DNA of 64,000 nucleotides, from assembly GCA_963921795.1 (NCBI GenBank), contig OY997640.1, positions 12,209,023 to 12,273,022 of the forward strand, written 5' to 3'. The stretch is from Nannobrachium achirus. Lineage: Eukaryota; Chordata; Actinopteri; Myctophiformes; Myctophidae. The notes under the pieces are model-generated. The model did no database searches. It saw only the letters and a program-made list of their open reading frames with translations, and had not been told where the DNA came from. The translations under genes and the position numbers were made by a program. Below are positions 33,208 to 45,000 of the stretch, piece by piece (within the stretch, counting starts at the first letter, position 1; the number at the start of each line of letters is the position of its first letter).

Positions 33208-36194
33208 ATGCCTGGGACCAACACAGAAATGGACGAAGAGAAACTGATAGATGAAGTACAAAAGTACCCCGAATTATTTAATCCCCAATGCCGACATTAC
33301 AAAAATAATCCAAAAAAAGAGAACGCCTGGCGAGCTGTTGCTTCGGAGGTTGCTTCAGGTAAGGAAAACTTTATTTTGTGTACTTTTTTTAAGCTAGGCT
33401 CTAGCTAGTCTAGCTGCTATGCTAACGTTAATAGTGCAGAAACTACACCATGCACAATGTGCGTTTGCAACTAGCGTTAGCATAGCACCTAGACTATCTA
33501 TAGCCTAGCTAGCTTGTTGGTGTAGCTTCTGCGCTGTTAGCGTTAGCATAGCAACTAGACTATCTATAGCCTAGCTTGTTGCAAACGCACATGGTGCATG
33601 GTGTAGCTTCTGCGCTGTTAGCGTTAGCATAGCAACTAGACTATCTATATAGCCTAGCTTGTTGTGAACGCACATGGTGCATGGTGTAGCTTCTGCGCTG
33701 TTAGCGTTAGCATAGCAACCAGACTATAGCCTTGCTTGTTGCAAACATCCATGGTGTAGCTTCTGCACTGTTAGCGTTAGCATAGCAACTAGACTATAGC
33801 CTAGCTTGTTGCAAACGTGCATGGTGTAGCTTCTGCACATTACGTCAAGCCACCAGCTAGGCTTACTCATGGGTTTACTAGGCGAATGGTGCACCTAAGG
33901 CCGTGTGGCAATGGTGTAAAGTAACTAAGTACATTTACTTAAGTACTGTATTTAGGTACAGTTTTAGGGTATTTGTACCTTACTTGAGTATTTCCAATTT
34001 TCAGTATTTTACTTCAACTCCATTATATCTGTGTAGTCAATGTACTTTACTCCACTATTATTTGAAAACTTAAGTTACTAGTTACTTTGCAGATATATAT
34101 GATTATATTATAAAACATATAGTAATCCATTTAGCCCTGTTTTATACCTAGGCTATGCAACGCGTTGTGAGCATGTAGATCGGCTATTTTCACAACTTTT
34201 TGTATTTTTACTTTTAGTACTTGAAGTACATTTTGAATTACAGACTTTGACTTGTATGGAGTATTTTTAAATTGCAGTATTAACACCAGTGAGCTTGTAG
34301 ATCGTCTATTGATAGTTTTACCCAAGTAGAGAATATGACTACTTTTTCCATCTCTAGTAGTCCCTCTATCAGACATGTTGGGGACCAACGCAGGTGTTTC
34401 TATTTGTCTGATTGGCAGATTGCATAGAACTAATCAGTGCCGTAACTGCTCTGGAACTAATGTTCTATGCCAATCAGAACACCTGTGTTGGTCCTCAACA
34501 TGGCCGATGTAGGACTGCAAATGCAACCCATGAAGTGAACTTATCACTAGTTTAAATTACATAATATAAATAAATGAACACAAACCAGATTATGTATAAT
34601 GCAACATTTAATTGATTTGTTTAGCATTAAACAGGTAATCATTTCACAATAACAACATTGCCCAGCCCTACTTAACATCTTATAGGCCAGGGGTCTTCAA
34701 CGTTTTCAGGCCAAGGACCCCTTAGTTAAGAGAGAGATGAAGCAGGGACCCCCACAACCTTTTCATAGATTCCATATAGTTTCATCGTTTGACAGCACAA
34801 TCATCAGTGTATTTTCGATTCATGTCAATGTGTGTTTTCTGTCAAAACTTTCAGTAATACACTTGACCTTTCACTCTGTACTTAGTCTGCTCCTTTTCCC
34901 CTCTACACCGAAGCTCTTTGCCGAAAATAGCAGATTTATAAGTTCACAACACCTCGCAGCGCGAGGCGTGAGCTTGTAGATCTGCTATTTTTGGCTAAAG
35001 TTCTCAGAATATGGACGTTAGGGTTCAAGTGGTTAATATAAAAAAGGAGAAAAGGGGTACTGTTAGTAGGTTCGTGTCGTTAATTATGCCATACTGTCCT
35101 GCCATGGAACGCTTCCCTGTGGGGAGTTTAAATATTGGCACAGTTTGTCCCTCACTTCATGTGCTCCTTGCCCAGCTCTGTTTCCCCCCAACCTCCCTGC
35201 ATCCTCCATGGGGTTCTCTCCAAACTCCTCGAGCCACCTTCGATCAGCTCGGGGGTTGGAGAGGTAGTTGTGAAGGATGCATGCTGAAAGCACAACCGCA
35301 TCAACCTTGTCAGGGTTGAGCTTGATCCTCCTTGTGAAAATCTCCCACCTGGAGGAGAGAATGCCAAATGCATTTTCAACTACATTTCTTGCACGTGAGA
35401 GTCTGTAATTGAAAATGCGCTTCTCCCAGGTCATCCTACGTGCAGCATAGGGTTTCATGAGGTAGCTTTTGTGGGGGAATGCAGCATCTCCAACTATGGT
35501 GAAGGGCATTGGACCCAGCTGTTCAGCACCAGGTATGACCGCATCTTGAGGTACATTGAGGGTTCCAGCCTCCAGACCTCTGCCCAGCGCTGATCCAGCA
35601 AACACTCCCCCATCATTGGACTTGCCATATTCCCCGATGTGAACCACTCTAAAGTTTTTGTTGGCGTCCACAAGGGCCATCAGGACAATAGAAAAGGTCT
35701 TCTTATAGTTCCAAAATAAGGTACCGGAGTTGGGGGGTGCCTGTATGTACACATGTTTGCCGTCAATGGCACCAATGCAATTTGGAAAGTTCCATTTAGC
35801 TTGGAACTGGTTGGCCATTTCTTTCCAGTCAGCCTCGGTTGGCGGTGGCATGTAGGTCCCAATCATCCGCCGATTTATTGCGTCACATGTGTCCTTTATG
35901 GCACAGGCGACAGTGCTCTCTCCTAGCCGATAATTGAATGCCATGCTGGACATGGAATCTCCTGATGCCAAAAACCTGTAAAAGAGAAATAATCACTGTT
36001 AACATTTGTGTGTTTTTTTTTCTTTTTTTCAATACAGTAACCGACTGCAAGGCTAAATGGAAGTCCTTGAGGGACGGCTTTGTCAAATGGAGGAAGAAGC
36101 AAGACGTTCCTAGTGGATCCGGGGCGACCAGCCAGAGGGAGTGGCGCTATGCCCCCCACATGGCATTTCTGGTGCCACACATGGCAAGCAGAAG
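33208..36194 (+). CDS. Harbinger MADF/Myb-like DNA-binding protein (5' exons only seen)
   Basis: Exon 1 (33208-33358) encodes MPGTNTEMDEEKLIDEVQKY followed by PELFNPQCRHYKN and ENAWRAVASEVAS, ending at GCTTCAG/gtaagg. Exon 2 (36038-36194, acceptor CAATACAG) continues in frame VTDCKAKWKSLRDGFVKWRK, then EWRYAPHMAFLVPHM, and ends at a good gtaact donor. Together they make one MADF domain (LIxxVxxxPxLF ... W ... CKxKWKxLRD), the partner that helps Harbinger transposase bind DNA and enter the nucleus. Further exons, normally with an acidic linker and a BESS-like tail, were not recognised. The DNA just downstream is rearranged by transposase fragments, so the gene may be cut short. A start at 33229 (MDEEKL) is equally possible. 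Exon 2 lies inside the transposase intron on the other strand. Confidence 0.75.
33417..33850. repeat. Tandem repeat of about 80-110 bp in the MADF intron
   Basis: Five units of GTTAGCGTTAGCATAGCAAC, CTATCTATAGCCTAGCTTG and GCATGGTGTAGCTTCTGC. The units become shorter to the right. Confidence 0.8.
33900..34360. repeat. hAT-end-like repeat of the AAGTAAC family with half-hairpins
   Basis: AATGGTGTAAAGTAACTAAG and repeated TACTTGAGTA/AAGTACA blocks resemble the ends of the 4592-13638 hAT. It holds two partial AGATCTACAAGC hairpins at about 34158-34192 and 34286-34311. Confidence 0.55.
34365..34512. mobile_element. Small foldback MITE
   Basis: CATGTTGGGGACCAACGCAG and its complement CTGTGTTGGTCCTCAACATG frame GTGTT...GATTGGCA arms around ATAGAACTAAT. 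Confidence 0.65.
34690..35000. repeat. hAT-type MITE start plus full AGATCTACAAGC hairpin
   Basis: CAGGGGTCTTCAACG at about 34688 is a typical hAT MITE end, followed by GCAGGGACCCCC. A full hairpin lies at 34920-34998 with centre CACCTCGCAGCGCGAGGCG. Relatives of the MITE are near 13680 and 18950. Confidence 0.65.
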
Positions 36195-39100
36195 GTAACT
36201 AATCCTAAAGTGTTTAAAGTTTGAAAGATCATACCAACAGGAAACCAACATGCACAGATCATAGTGCTGTCAAACATGTCTATGAAAACATTCAACCTGT
36301 ATAACTCTATACAGTATTTAGTGGGGATCTTTTAGCTGCAGTGATGTGCCTGCACAATTGAATTTCACCATCCTAACTTGAAATGGGATTTGTAAGGTTT
36401 TGTACCTTATTTTGGAATTATAAGAAGACCTTTTCTATTGTCCTGATGGCCAATACTCAGCAGAGGCCTGGCAGGTCAACACAGTTGGTCATGCTGGCAA
36501 CGGGTGGCCAGATTGTGGGTGTCAACCCATAGGTGCCAACAGTGTTGGTGCCTATGGGTTGAATCTGGCTCACCCGCTGCTGGCACGGCCAGATGTTGTC
36601 GACCTGCTGGGCCTCTGCCTGCATTTTATTTTGAGTGCCTTTTTGTTCAGGGAGCATAATTTCATTTGTTTTATATCAGCACTGAAGTATTATTGGCTAG
36701 GAGAGAGCACTGTCGCCTGTGCCATAAAGGACACATGTGACGCAATAAATCGGCGGATGATTGGGACCTACATGCCACCGCCAACCGAGGCTGACTGGAA
36801 AGAAATGGCCAACCAGTTCCAAGCTAAATGGAACTTTCCAAATTGCATTGGTGCCATTGACGGCAAACATGTGTACATACAGGCACCCCCCAACTCCGGT
36901 ACCTTATTTTGGAACTATAAGAAGACCTTTTCTATTGTCCTGATGGCCAATACTCAGCAGAGGCCTGGCAGGTCAACACAGTTGGTCATGCTGGCAACGG
37001 GTGGCCAGATTGTGGGTGTCAGCCTATAGGTGCCAACAGTGTTGGTGCCTATGGGTTGAATCTGGCTCACCCGCTGCTGGCACGGCCAGCTGTTGTCGAC
37101 CTGCTGGGCCTGCATTTTATTTTGTTGCGAGTGCCTTATTGTTCAGGGAGCATTTATTTTATATCAGTAGGGAGCATTTATTTTATATCAGCACTGAAGT
37201 ATTGATGTTCAGCTCAGCAGAGGCCCGGCAGGTCAACACCGTTGGTCATGCTGGCAACGGGTGGCCAGATTGTGGGTGTCAGCCTATAGGTGCTAACAGT
37301 GTCGTCTGACACTGTTGGCGCCTATGGGCTGGATCTGGCTTGCCCGCTGCTGGCACGGCCAGCTGTTGTTGACCTGCTGGGTCTCTGCTCCCATTTTATT
37401 TTCTTATGAGCGCCTTAATTGCAATGTTTACAATGTGTGATTGTGGCAGGGGCCTGGTTGGTCGAGACAGTTGGTCATGCTGGCAATGGGTGGCTAGATT
37501 GTGGGTGTCAGTCCCATGGACTGAATCTGGCTCACCCGTTGCTGGCACGGCCAGCTGGTCTTGACCCGCTGGGCCTCGGCCCTCAATGTACCTCAAGATG
37601 CGGTCATACCTGGTGCTGAACAGCTGGGTGCAATGCCCTTCACCATAGTTGGAGATGCTGCATTCCCCCACAAAAGCTACCTCATGAAACCCTATGCTGC
37701 ACGTAGGATGACCTTGGAAAAGCGCATTTTCAATTACAGACTCTCCCGTGCAAGAAATGTAGTTGAAAATGCATTTGGCAGCCTCTCATCCAAGTGGGAG
37801 ATTTTCACAACTACTTCTCCAACCCCTGAGCTGATCTTATTTTTTGTTGTATTTCATTTTTTTTATTTTTATGTTTGACAAAACAATTAAAACTTTTATG
37901 TTACCTTGCAGCGTTGTATTTCTTGGAATTGTATAATTGTGGATATACATAGCCGTGGCATTTTGTCTTGACACACATCGCAAAGCACTTTCTTCTATGT
38001 GTGACAAGAGGCGTCGGGCATGTAACAGGCAATACAACGACTTTATATTAAAATATATAATCTTTATTAATGATAGCAAGATATAAAAATATAGAGTCAA
38101 TAATACGTGTCAACAATAAGATTAAGCACAGTGCAGTAATCACAATTCACAATACAAACAATAATAATAGAGACAAATGGAACTTTACAATAAATCAAAC
38201 TTCGCCCTAACAAACCCCTGTTTCTGATTGGAATAGCACAACTAAAAGCAGTGACCACGGATGATCACCACCTGTAATGGCACAGAAATAAACATAAATA
38301 TAGCTGCAAGCAGCGATAAAGTGGCCAAGGTAGAAAAAGTAGGAAAGCAAAAAAGCATCAAGGGAAAGCAAAGAAGAAATCAAAGAAAAACTGGAAGCAG
38401 TGTTCTTCCGAACAGGTCTCCGGCAGGTCAGGTGTTTTTTTTTGGCCTAGTGGTGACTATAATAGGCCAAAGTCAAAAGGGTACCACGTGTTCTTTGGCC
38501 TTTCACGGCAATCGGACGCTGCATGCGGGATTTGAGGCATTTTGTTCCAAAAATGGGTTTTGCAAAAATTGACCCGCTGGTGGCGCTATAACAGGCCAAT
38601 GTGAGAAGGGTGGCATCTGTTCCTTGGCCTAGTGGGAATGTGCGTGCAAAATCTCACACAAATAGCAGGCTGCGTTTGAGACATTTTGTTCTAAAAGGAG
38701 CAATCCTGCAAACCTTGGAATTCAATGTTAGCCAATTAGATAGAATATGATATTGGACAAATCCATCATGATTACATCACTGTAGAGATACTGTGTGCCC
38801 ATTTGTGTGATTATCGGATAAAATCTGAAGGAGTAATATCGAAGAATGCGTTTTCGGCCTTCTGGTGGCGCTATAAATGACAGACTCTGCCGATTTTACA
38901 CTAATCGGCATAGTTATTGGTGAAAGCACAAATTGACCTCTACACAACATGTATGCAAAAGACTATATGCAACAGACATAAAATAGTTCCAAAGAACTCA
39001 AGGTTTTAACTCAATATCTTTATTTTCCAACTTTTTCATTAGTTGTCTTTGTTGAAGAGTTGGTCATCAGGTTGTAAACCTTCAAAACAGAGGGTTAACA

Positions 39101-42100
39101 ACCTAGCCATTTTCAGGCATGTCTTTTAAATCACAATGTTTTCAAATAATTCAAGTAGTAAACGTCTTCAAATAAAGTTTTTAAACATTAAGTATTGTGA
39201 AGTCTGAACCCAAACCAGCACACGGAAACAGTTCTCAAGGTGAAAACGCAATAAGCGTCGTTTTATTCAATGGGGCGTTCCCCTAAAACATGAATTAAAG
39301 TTCTTCCCAAAACCGGGCCTTTTAACACGTCTTCAAATAAAGTTTTTAAACATTAAGTATTGTGAAGTCTGAACCCAAACCAGCACACGGAAACAGTTCT
39401 CAAGGTGAAAACGCAATAAGCGTTGTTTTATTCAATGGGGCGTTCCCCTAAAACATGAAATAAAGTTCTTCCCAAAACCGGGGCTTTTAACTCAAAATAT
39501 GCTTCTTTCCAGAACTTAACAAACAGGGGTTACATTCGAAACACATGTTTCACAGTATGCCGTTGCTTCCATTAACACATGCCATTTCTCTTCCAAGATT
39601 CAGATGCAGCTCCTAATTTGCCTACAATGGGAACAGATAGAACCACCATTAGCAATGTGGCAAAATACAGAGCAAATGAACATAGTGGAGTTTTGCTTAC
39701 TGCTCGCTGGAAGAGTCCCTTCGAGAGCCAGCTACACAGTGAAGCAGAGCTCGGTGGTTAAGAGCAAAAACATTTGGATTGCCTGACTCGGAGAAGCTGT
39801 GTTGCGGCCAGGTGCTGACAAATCAAACTGATTGCAACAAGCAGCCATCTTAGCTGCTGCATTCTGGGAAATGTAGTTTTTCTGAAAACCAAACAAAGCC
39901 ATCAGTTAGATTCAGTTCACATGCAAAAAACAGGGCCTGGATAAAAAAAAGATATCAACTAATCAGCCGATCTACAAGGTTAAAACAAAATAAAGTCAAC
40001 AGATCTGCTGATTTGGAGGTTGTGATTTGCCATCCAATTTGCGTGATTTTAGGCCAAAATCTGTAGGAGCAGTGTTGAAAAATGTTTTGCAAGAATCGGC
40101 CTCATGGTGGCGCTGGAGGGCCATATGAGAAATCAGGCAGCCAAGGAGTGTGTGCAAAGTTTGGCATGGATAGGGGCAATGGTAGCGGAGATATGAATAG
40201 GGCAAAAGTATGATGTCACACGGACAGAGTGACAGCCGGTGGAGGTTTCGATAGTAACTGCGACCTAACAGTCGCAATAATACTCACATCTCTTTAGTTA
40301 AATGCTTACATTAAAGAAAGAGATGAGGCCACACCCCAAACAATAGTGGACACAGGCAATCATCCACAACTAAACACTCCTGACAATATAAACTAATAAA
40401 AAAAAACTAATCAGCCGATCTACAAGCTTAAAACAAAATAAAGTCGACAAATCTGCTGATCTACAAGCTTGCCATTGAACTCAAAACACATCAATAATCA
40501 ACTTAGCAGCTTATCTACAAGCAATAATTACATTCCCGAAATGAATCTTTTTACATTCCAATCCCAAAACCAGAAACAAACATTTCTGAGCCACATGTTC
40601 ACTTACCAATTTATCTTCCAGCCAGGTGAGGTGAGCTGAGGTGAATGAATTAAACTGAATGAATGAATTAAAACTGTTAGAAATAGGAATAGTTGTTGAA
40701 ATAATGAACAGTACAGATCTGCAGCAGCTCCAGTGATGTGCACCTCACTGAGCAAACTGCAGACTGACGGTTTTATACTGGGTGTGGTGATGATTATCAA
40801 TTGCTGCGCAGCTGTGTGACTGATTGTGACTTGGGGACCGGGACCAGGGGCGTCACAAGGGGTAGGAAAGTGGGACTGAGTTACTAGGGCCCAAGTTGGA
40901 GGGGCCCTAGTAACTTTAGCTATTGAAAAATAGCAGATATACAAGCTAACAGCGCGTCGGTGCCGCGCTGCGAGCTTGTAGATCTGCTATTTTTGAAAAG
41001 TCGTGAAAATGTGTGCAAATCTTTGAATATATGTGTTTTTTTAAGCGAACATTTGTAACTCAAATTTTGCTTCTGGGGTGTCCCTGGAACTAAATATTTT
41101 GAGATGGTGGTCCGTGGCTAAATACATATAATTTTGGGGGTCCTTCACATGAAAAAGTTTGAGCATCACTGACATGGAAACATATGTTTCTTGCACACAT
41201 TTTCAATTTTTTTTCAAAAATAGCAGATCTACAAGCTCGCAGCGTGGCACTCGGTGCCGCGCTGTGAGCTTGTATATCTGCTATTTTTCAATAGTTAACA
41301 TTCATGGGGGGCCCGCTGTGAATCCTTGTACCCAGGGCCCAGAATTTGGTGCGACGCCCCTGACCGGGACCAAAACATTGCATGTGGAAATGAAGAAAAC
41401 ATTCCATTTAAAAATAAAATGAAACTAGGAATAAGTGTCACTGCGGCTGCTTTTTCCTACCCATAACCATAGGTCAGACAGGATTGTGTCAGTCTTTCTG
41501 CAGGCTCGCCATCTTTCAGATTCAGTTCTAGGCAATAAACCTGGCCTGGATCAAAGAAAAAGGCCAAATGAATAGAAAAACAAAAAATCAAATAATCTGC
41601 TGCACTACAGGCTTGAAACAAAATAATTCCATTAATCTGCCCAACTAGGCATTGGCATTAAACTCAAAATACATCAATTCAATAATCAACGTTGCAGCTA
41701 ACATACAAGCATTACATTCCAAAAGAAATCGTTTAACATTTAGATCCCAAAACCAAAAACAACATAACATTTCAGAGCACATGGTTAGCTTACCAAGTCA
41801 CATTGTTCCTCCATCACACACAGCCAGTGTATCGAGTGGATCGGGTAGGTATGGTCAGGTGAGGTAAATCTAAAAGCCAAATTATAGTATGGGTAAGTAT
41901 AATGAATAAAACTGTTAGAAATTGGAATAGTTGTTGGAATAATGAACAGTGTACAGACCTGCAGCTGCTGCATAATGTAGCAGTGAGTAGCAGCAACCAG
42001 CAGTACCATGCAGCTTCCAAACAATCTGAGAGGGGGGGAGTGGCCTCAACTCAACCACTATTTATACTCTTGCTTAAGAAGGTTGCCATGTTTGGTCGGG

Positions 42101-45000
42101 TTGCCATGTTTAGTTGCAATACCAGGGTTTTCACGGCAAAATGTTGTAAAATATATTTTAAATGCATGAGGTAAGGCTTGAACAGGAGACTTCTGGAATG
42201 ATAGACAAAGGCCTTACCATGTGAACTATGCACAGCTCTGCACAGTGAGAAAATATTACTTTGAATGTTTGTTTTAGAGGCAGAAGAATAATTTGCATAA
42301 AACCGCAATATGAATTGAATTATTAAAAAATCATGTTTCAATTTTTTAAAAATCCGATCTGACATATCTTTAGATATTGGTCCAAGGTTCATGTAAAAAA
42401 AGTTCCGTGCACGTGACGCGAAAGTTCCGGAATAAAAGCGGGTTTAAGTGTTTTACAAACTGCTCAACATTGCGGAAAATCTAAGGGCGGAGCTTACTTA
42501 ACAAAGACACAGATGTCTTCTGCTTGAGTCAAGGCACGCGTGTAAGCAAGTTGCATGTCTTCAAACGAAACGAGGCATGACTTATGCCCCTTTAAAGTTT
42601 GAGTTTTCAAACGCTTCGTATAGCGCCCACCTTTGGCCAATTGGAGTAAGATTGCTTTCAGTGATATTTGGACTAACCCTCGACATATTTGCCAAATGCC
42701 ATGAACGTGTCACTTTGCATGTATGATTTAGAGGCAGAAGAATAATTTGCATAAAACTGCAACATTGAGTGAATTATTAAAAAATAATGTTTCGCTTTAA
42801 AAGAAATCTGCCGAGACAGATCTGACCGCATTGGTCCAAAGTTCATGTAAAAAAAGTTTCGCGCACGTTACGCGAAAATCCCAGGAGGAGATAGATTTTG
42901 ACTGTTTTTCATATAATTCAAAATTGTGGGAGAAGTAAAGGTCAGAGGTCAAAAGTCAGAGTGTAAAGGTTGTTCGGCATGAGGAGACGCATAAGTGTAT
43001 ACAGGTTTCATTGCTGTACCTGAAACAGGGCATGAGCTACACCAGTTCAAAGTTGGCATTTTTCAAAGGCTTCCTACAGCGCCACCCTTTGGCCGATTGT
43101 TGCGAGCTTCGCGATTTAGCCGTTTGGCATAGTCCTCTGCCATACTGCCGAGTTTCGTAAAAAGCGACTGCACGGTCTAGCCACAAGTGAAAAAGTGGCG
43201 GAATAATGATGAAGTCCAATATCAATGAGTGGCCATTTGCCACTTCGTAGCCTTGGCCACTAATAAACATCACAGCACAATGACCATTCATGAACCCGCA
43301 TTATCATACATTACAAAGCGCATGCATATAAATAGGCCACGGACTCACCGAGACACACAACAGCTGATTGCCTCACACTCGAAACTCAACGTGGCTTCAC
43401 GCTCCGTGTGCTGTGCACTAGACAGAACCACAAACATGTTGTCCCATTTAGTTACTCAGAATAACAGTACATATCGTTACCATAACCCAGTAGTCACACA
43501 CAGCCATATAGCAAAACAGAGACTTACATTTCAATAAATGAATTGACTCCCGGCATTACGACACGCCACCATAGAACACGGCACGCTGTGTTTTACACAC
43601 AGCTCTCACAGCCGTCCCTCCCGTCCGGCTTTTCTCCCTAGAGAATACGACGCAATCAACATGTCAAATTAGACGAAAGATGACAGACAACCTACACGTC
43701 TTTTAGCGATAGTGCAGGAGTAAACTGCAATTCCAACTCACCAGCGTAATATCAATTCCGCACGCATTAGAGACGTGTGTCCCTCGGGAAAAGTTTGTTG
43801 CTGCCGCCTCTCACGGAAGTGTGTTCCAACTGTCCCCTGGCTGCACTGAAATTCGCGCTGGCGCCAGGAGCCCACCCACAATACTCGTCATCAACCCCAG
43901 TGTACCCTGACCCGGCCACATATGCCCTATAGTTTGAATGAATGTTATTTTCCATGGAGAACTGAGCTATTAAGACATACCTCAAGGTGAGTGCAAGCTT
44001 TTGTTTAGGTTCTATGGCATCTCTGTAGTTTGTGTCCATCTTCGTGATATCGGGACCAACGACGGAGAGAATATCTTCTGTCTGAGTTGCGCTCATCCGA
44101 AAATATTTTCGGTGCCTCTGAGGGTGAGGAATGAGCTCCTGTACAAGATGGTAGTAATGCCCCTGTTGTCGTCTCCTTTGATTGAGCTCATGCACCCAAA
44201 TTCTCTTTTTCTTCATACGCAGCCTGCGGCGAAGCAGGAGCAGGGCAGCAGCCTTCTTTTTGTCTGCAGTTATTTGCTCTGTTGGAATAAAATACAATTA
44301 AAGGATTATTTATGATTGTGTTGCTGCCGGCATGTGTAGATATAAAACTATTAGGATTGTTGGAAATGAGGTGGAGACAAGAACATTGTAGTGTTTTTAC
44401 AAGCACATGACTTGAACTTATAATTATAGCTACTCTACATATCTGGGAAGTTAAACTTTGAACTCAAACAAAACATTTTCTTCACTTATTTACAGTGAAA
44501 ATTGCCTAGCTACAAGCTATGATTTTGTTTAATGCCATAGGATTGCTTACAAATGTAGGCCTACTTTGTAATATGTAGCTTGCCTTGCATTTGGATACCA
44601 GTTCAGTTTATCATAGGCCTACATTGTCTGCCAATACACAGACCTATCATGACTGAACTGAATTAAAGTAGTCCAAATAGTGTCCTTTATCCTACGAGAT
44701 TAATTTTAACTGCTGTCTATTACTAAAGTACCATATCAAATCACAACACATCGATAGTTGGCAGTCTTGAGTAGAAGTAGTAGCCTTGCTATAAAGCCAC
44801 TATTGTATTGTTGCCTAAAAGCATTTCTGTCGTTCACAAATTAACTGCTTTTCAAACGTGCAGGTTTTATCAGCAGCTTGTTATTGACTATCAACAGCTG
44901 TTAACTATGAGCAACATTAAAACTATCACAGTTATGACTATTTTAAAAGCTTATTATAGATTATAGATCAGAAACAATATACAATACAATACCTACCCAT
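35084..45000 (-). CDS. Harbinger transposase (HARBI1-like), three exons, uninterrupted frame
   Basis: Minus strand exons: 45000-44997 (ATGG, then GTAGGT donor), 44263-43981 (acceptor TAACTGCAG, donor gtatgt) and 35975-35084 (acceptor TTTTACAG). Phases agree and give 392 residues. It starts MDKKKAAALLLLRRRLRMKK and continues WVHELNQRRRQQGHYYHLVQ, KYFRMSATQTEDIL and LTLRFLASGDS. The DDE nuclease shows all three expected acidic residues: IDGKHVYIQAP, SNDGGVFAGSA and RNVVENAFGILSSRW. Length is normal for the family, and no stop or frameshift was seen. The protein should cut and rejoin the element's ends at TWA targets with the MADF partner. Odd points are the 8-kb second intron and antisense fragments inside it. 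Whether it is still active cannot be told from sequence. The four-base first exon is the least certain part. Confidence 0.82.
36396..36455 (+). pseudogene. Short transposase fragment (inverted)
   Basis: TTGTACCTTATTTTGGAATT through TCCTGATGGCC repeats a small part of transposase exon 3 in the opposite orientation and is followed directly by a foldback unit. Confidence 0.75.
36458..37580. repeat. Four foldback units (CAGGTCAACACAGTTGGTCATG family)
   Basis: Units at about 36458-36620, 36953-37110, 37208-37390 and 37447-37578. Each has a left arm GTTGGTCATGCTGGCAACGG, a middle CCTATAGGTGCCAACAGTG/TTGGTGCCTATGGG, and a right arm CACCCGCTGCTGGCACGG that pairs back on the left. The units lie between and beside the inverted transposase fragments. 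They look like one MITE family amplified locally. Confidence 0.75.
36697..36947 (+). pseudogene. Inverted partial copy of transposase exon 3 (N-terminal part)
   Basis: Plus-strand translation LGESTVACAIKDTCDAINRR to FSIVLMA looks identical to the minus-strand transposase exon 3 (residues from about LGESTVACA). It breaks off at GATGGCC, where a foldback unit begins. It is a fragment with no start or end of its own. Confidence 0.85.
37578..37832 (+). pseudogene. Inverted partial copy of transposase exon 3 (C-terminal part)
   Basis: Plus-strand translation LNVPQDAVIPGAEQLGAMPF to ENAFGSLSSKWEIFT is nearly the same as the main transposase, with a few substitutions. It then jumps at TTCACAA to the later LSNP region. 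The shared CACAA suggests a deletion at a short repeat. Confidence 0.85.
38280..38640. repeat. GCTGCAAGCAGCGAT-end repeat, copy 1
   Basis: It starts ATATAGCTGCAAGCAGCGAT and contains TTGTTCCAAAAATG, GACCCGCTGGTGGCGCTATA and GAGAAGGGTGGCATCTGTTC. The same order is found at about 45395-45620, and the start alone at about 47200-47265. This is a dispersed fish repeat of unclear class. Confidence 0.65.
39163..39488. repeat. Tandem duplication, 165-bp unit
   Basis: Two nearly identical copies begin CGTCTTCAAATAAAG at 39163 and 39328 and include GGAAACAGTTCTCAAGGTG and TTCAATGGGGCGTTCCCC. Confidence 0.85.
40040..40285. repeat. Inverted partner of 32395-32610
   Basis: GTGTGCAAAGTTTGGCATGG and GGCAATGGTAGCGGAGATAT are reverse complements of the sequence at 32395-32610. 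Confidence 0.7.
40837..41370. mobile_element. hAT-type MITE with perfect 8-bp duplication and two hairpins
   Basis: ACCGGGAC (40837-40844 and 41363-41370) flanks an element that starts CAGGGGCGTCACAAGG and ends GGTGCGACGCCCCTG. AGATCTACAAGC hairpins lie at about 40924-40998 and 41212-41291. Between them lies an inverted piece of the CAGTGATGCTCAAAC / GGACCCCC MITE family. It sits in the long intron of the Harbinger transposase. Confidence 0.85.
42250..42880. repeat. Locally repeated sequence (GAGGCAGAAGAATAATTTGC)
   Basis: GAGGCAGAAGAATAATTTGC, TTGGTCCAAGGTTCATG-like and CGCGCACGTTACGCGAAA-like blocks occur twice, near 42280-42420 and 42732-42880. This is a local duplication. No gene was recognised. 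Confidence 0.6.

Noticed and set aside
44001-44406. Frames opposite the second transposase exon
   Set aside because: Shadows of the minus-strand exon, which has matching splice sites and a family match.
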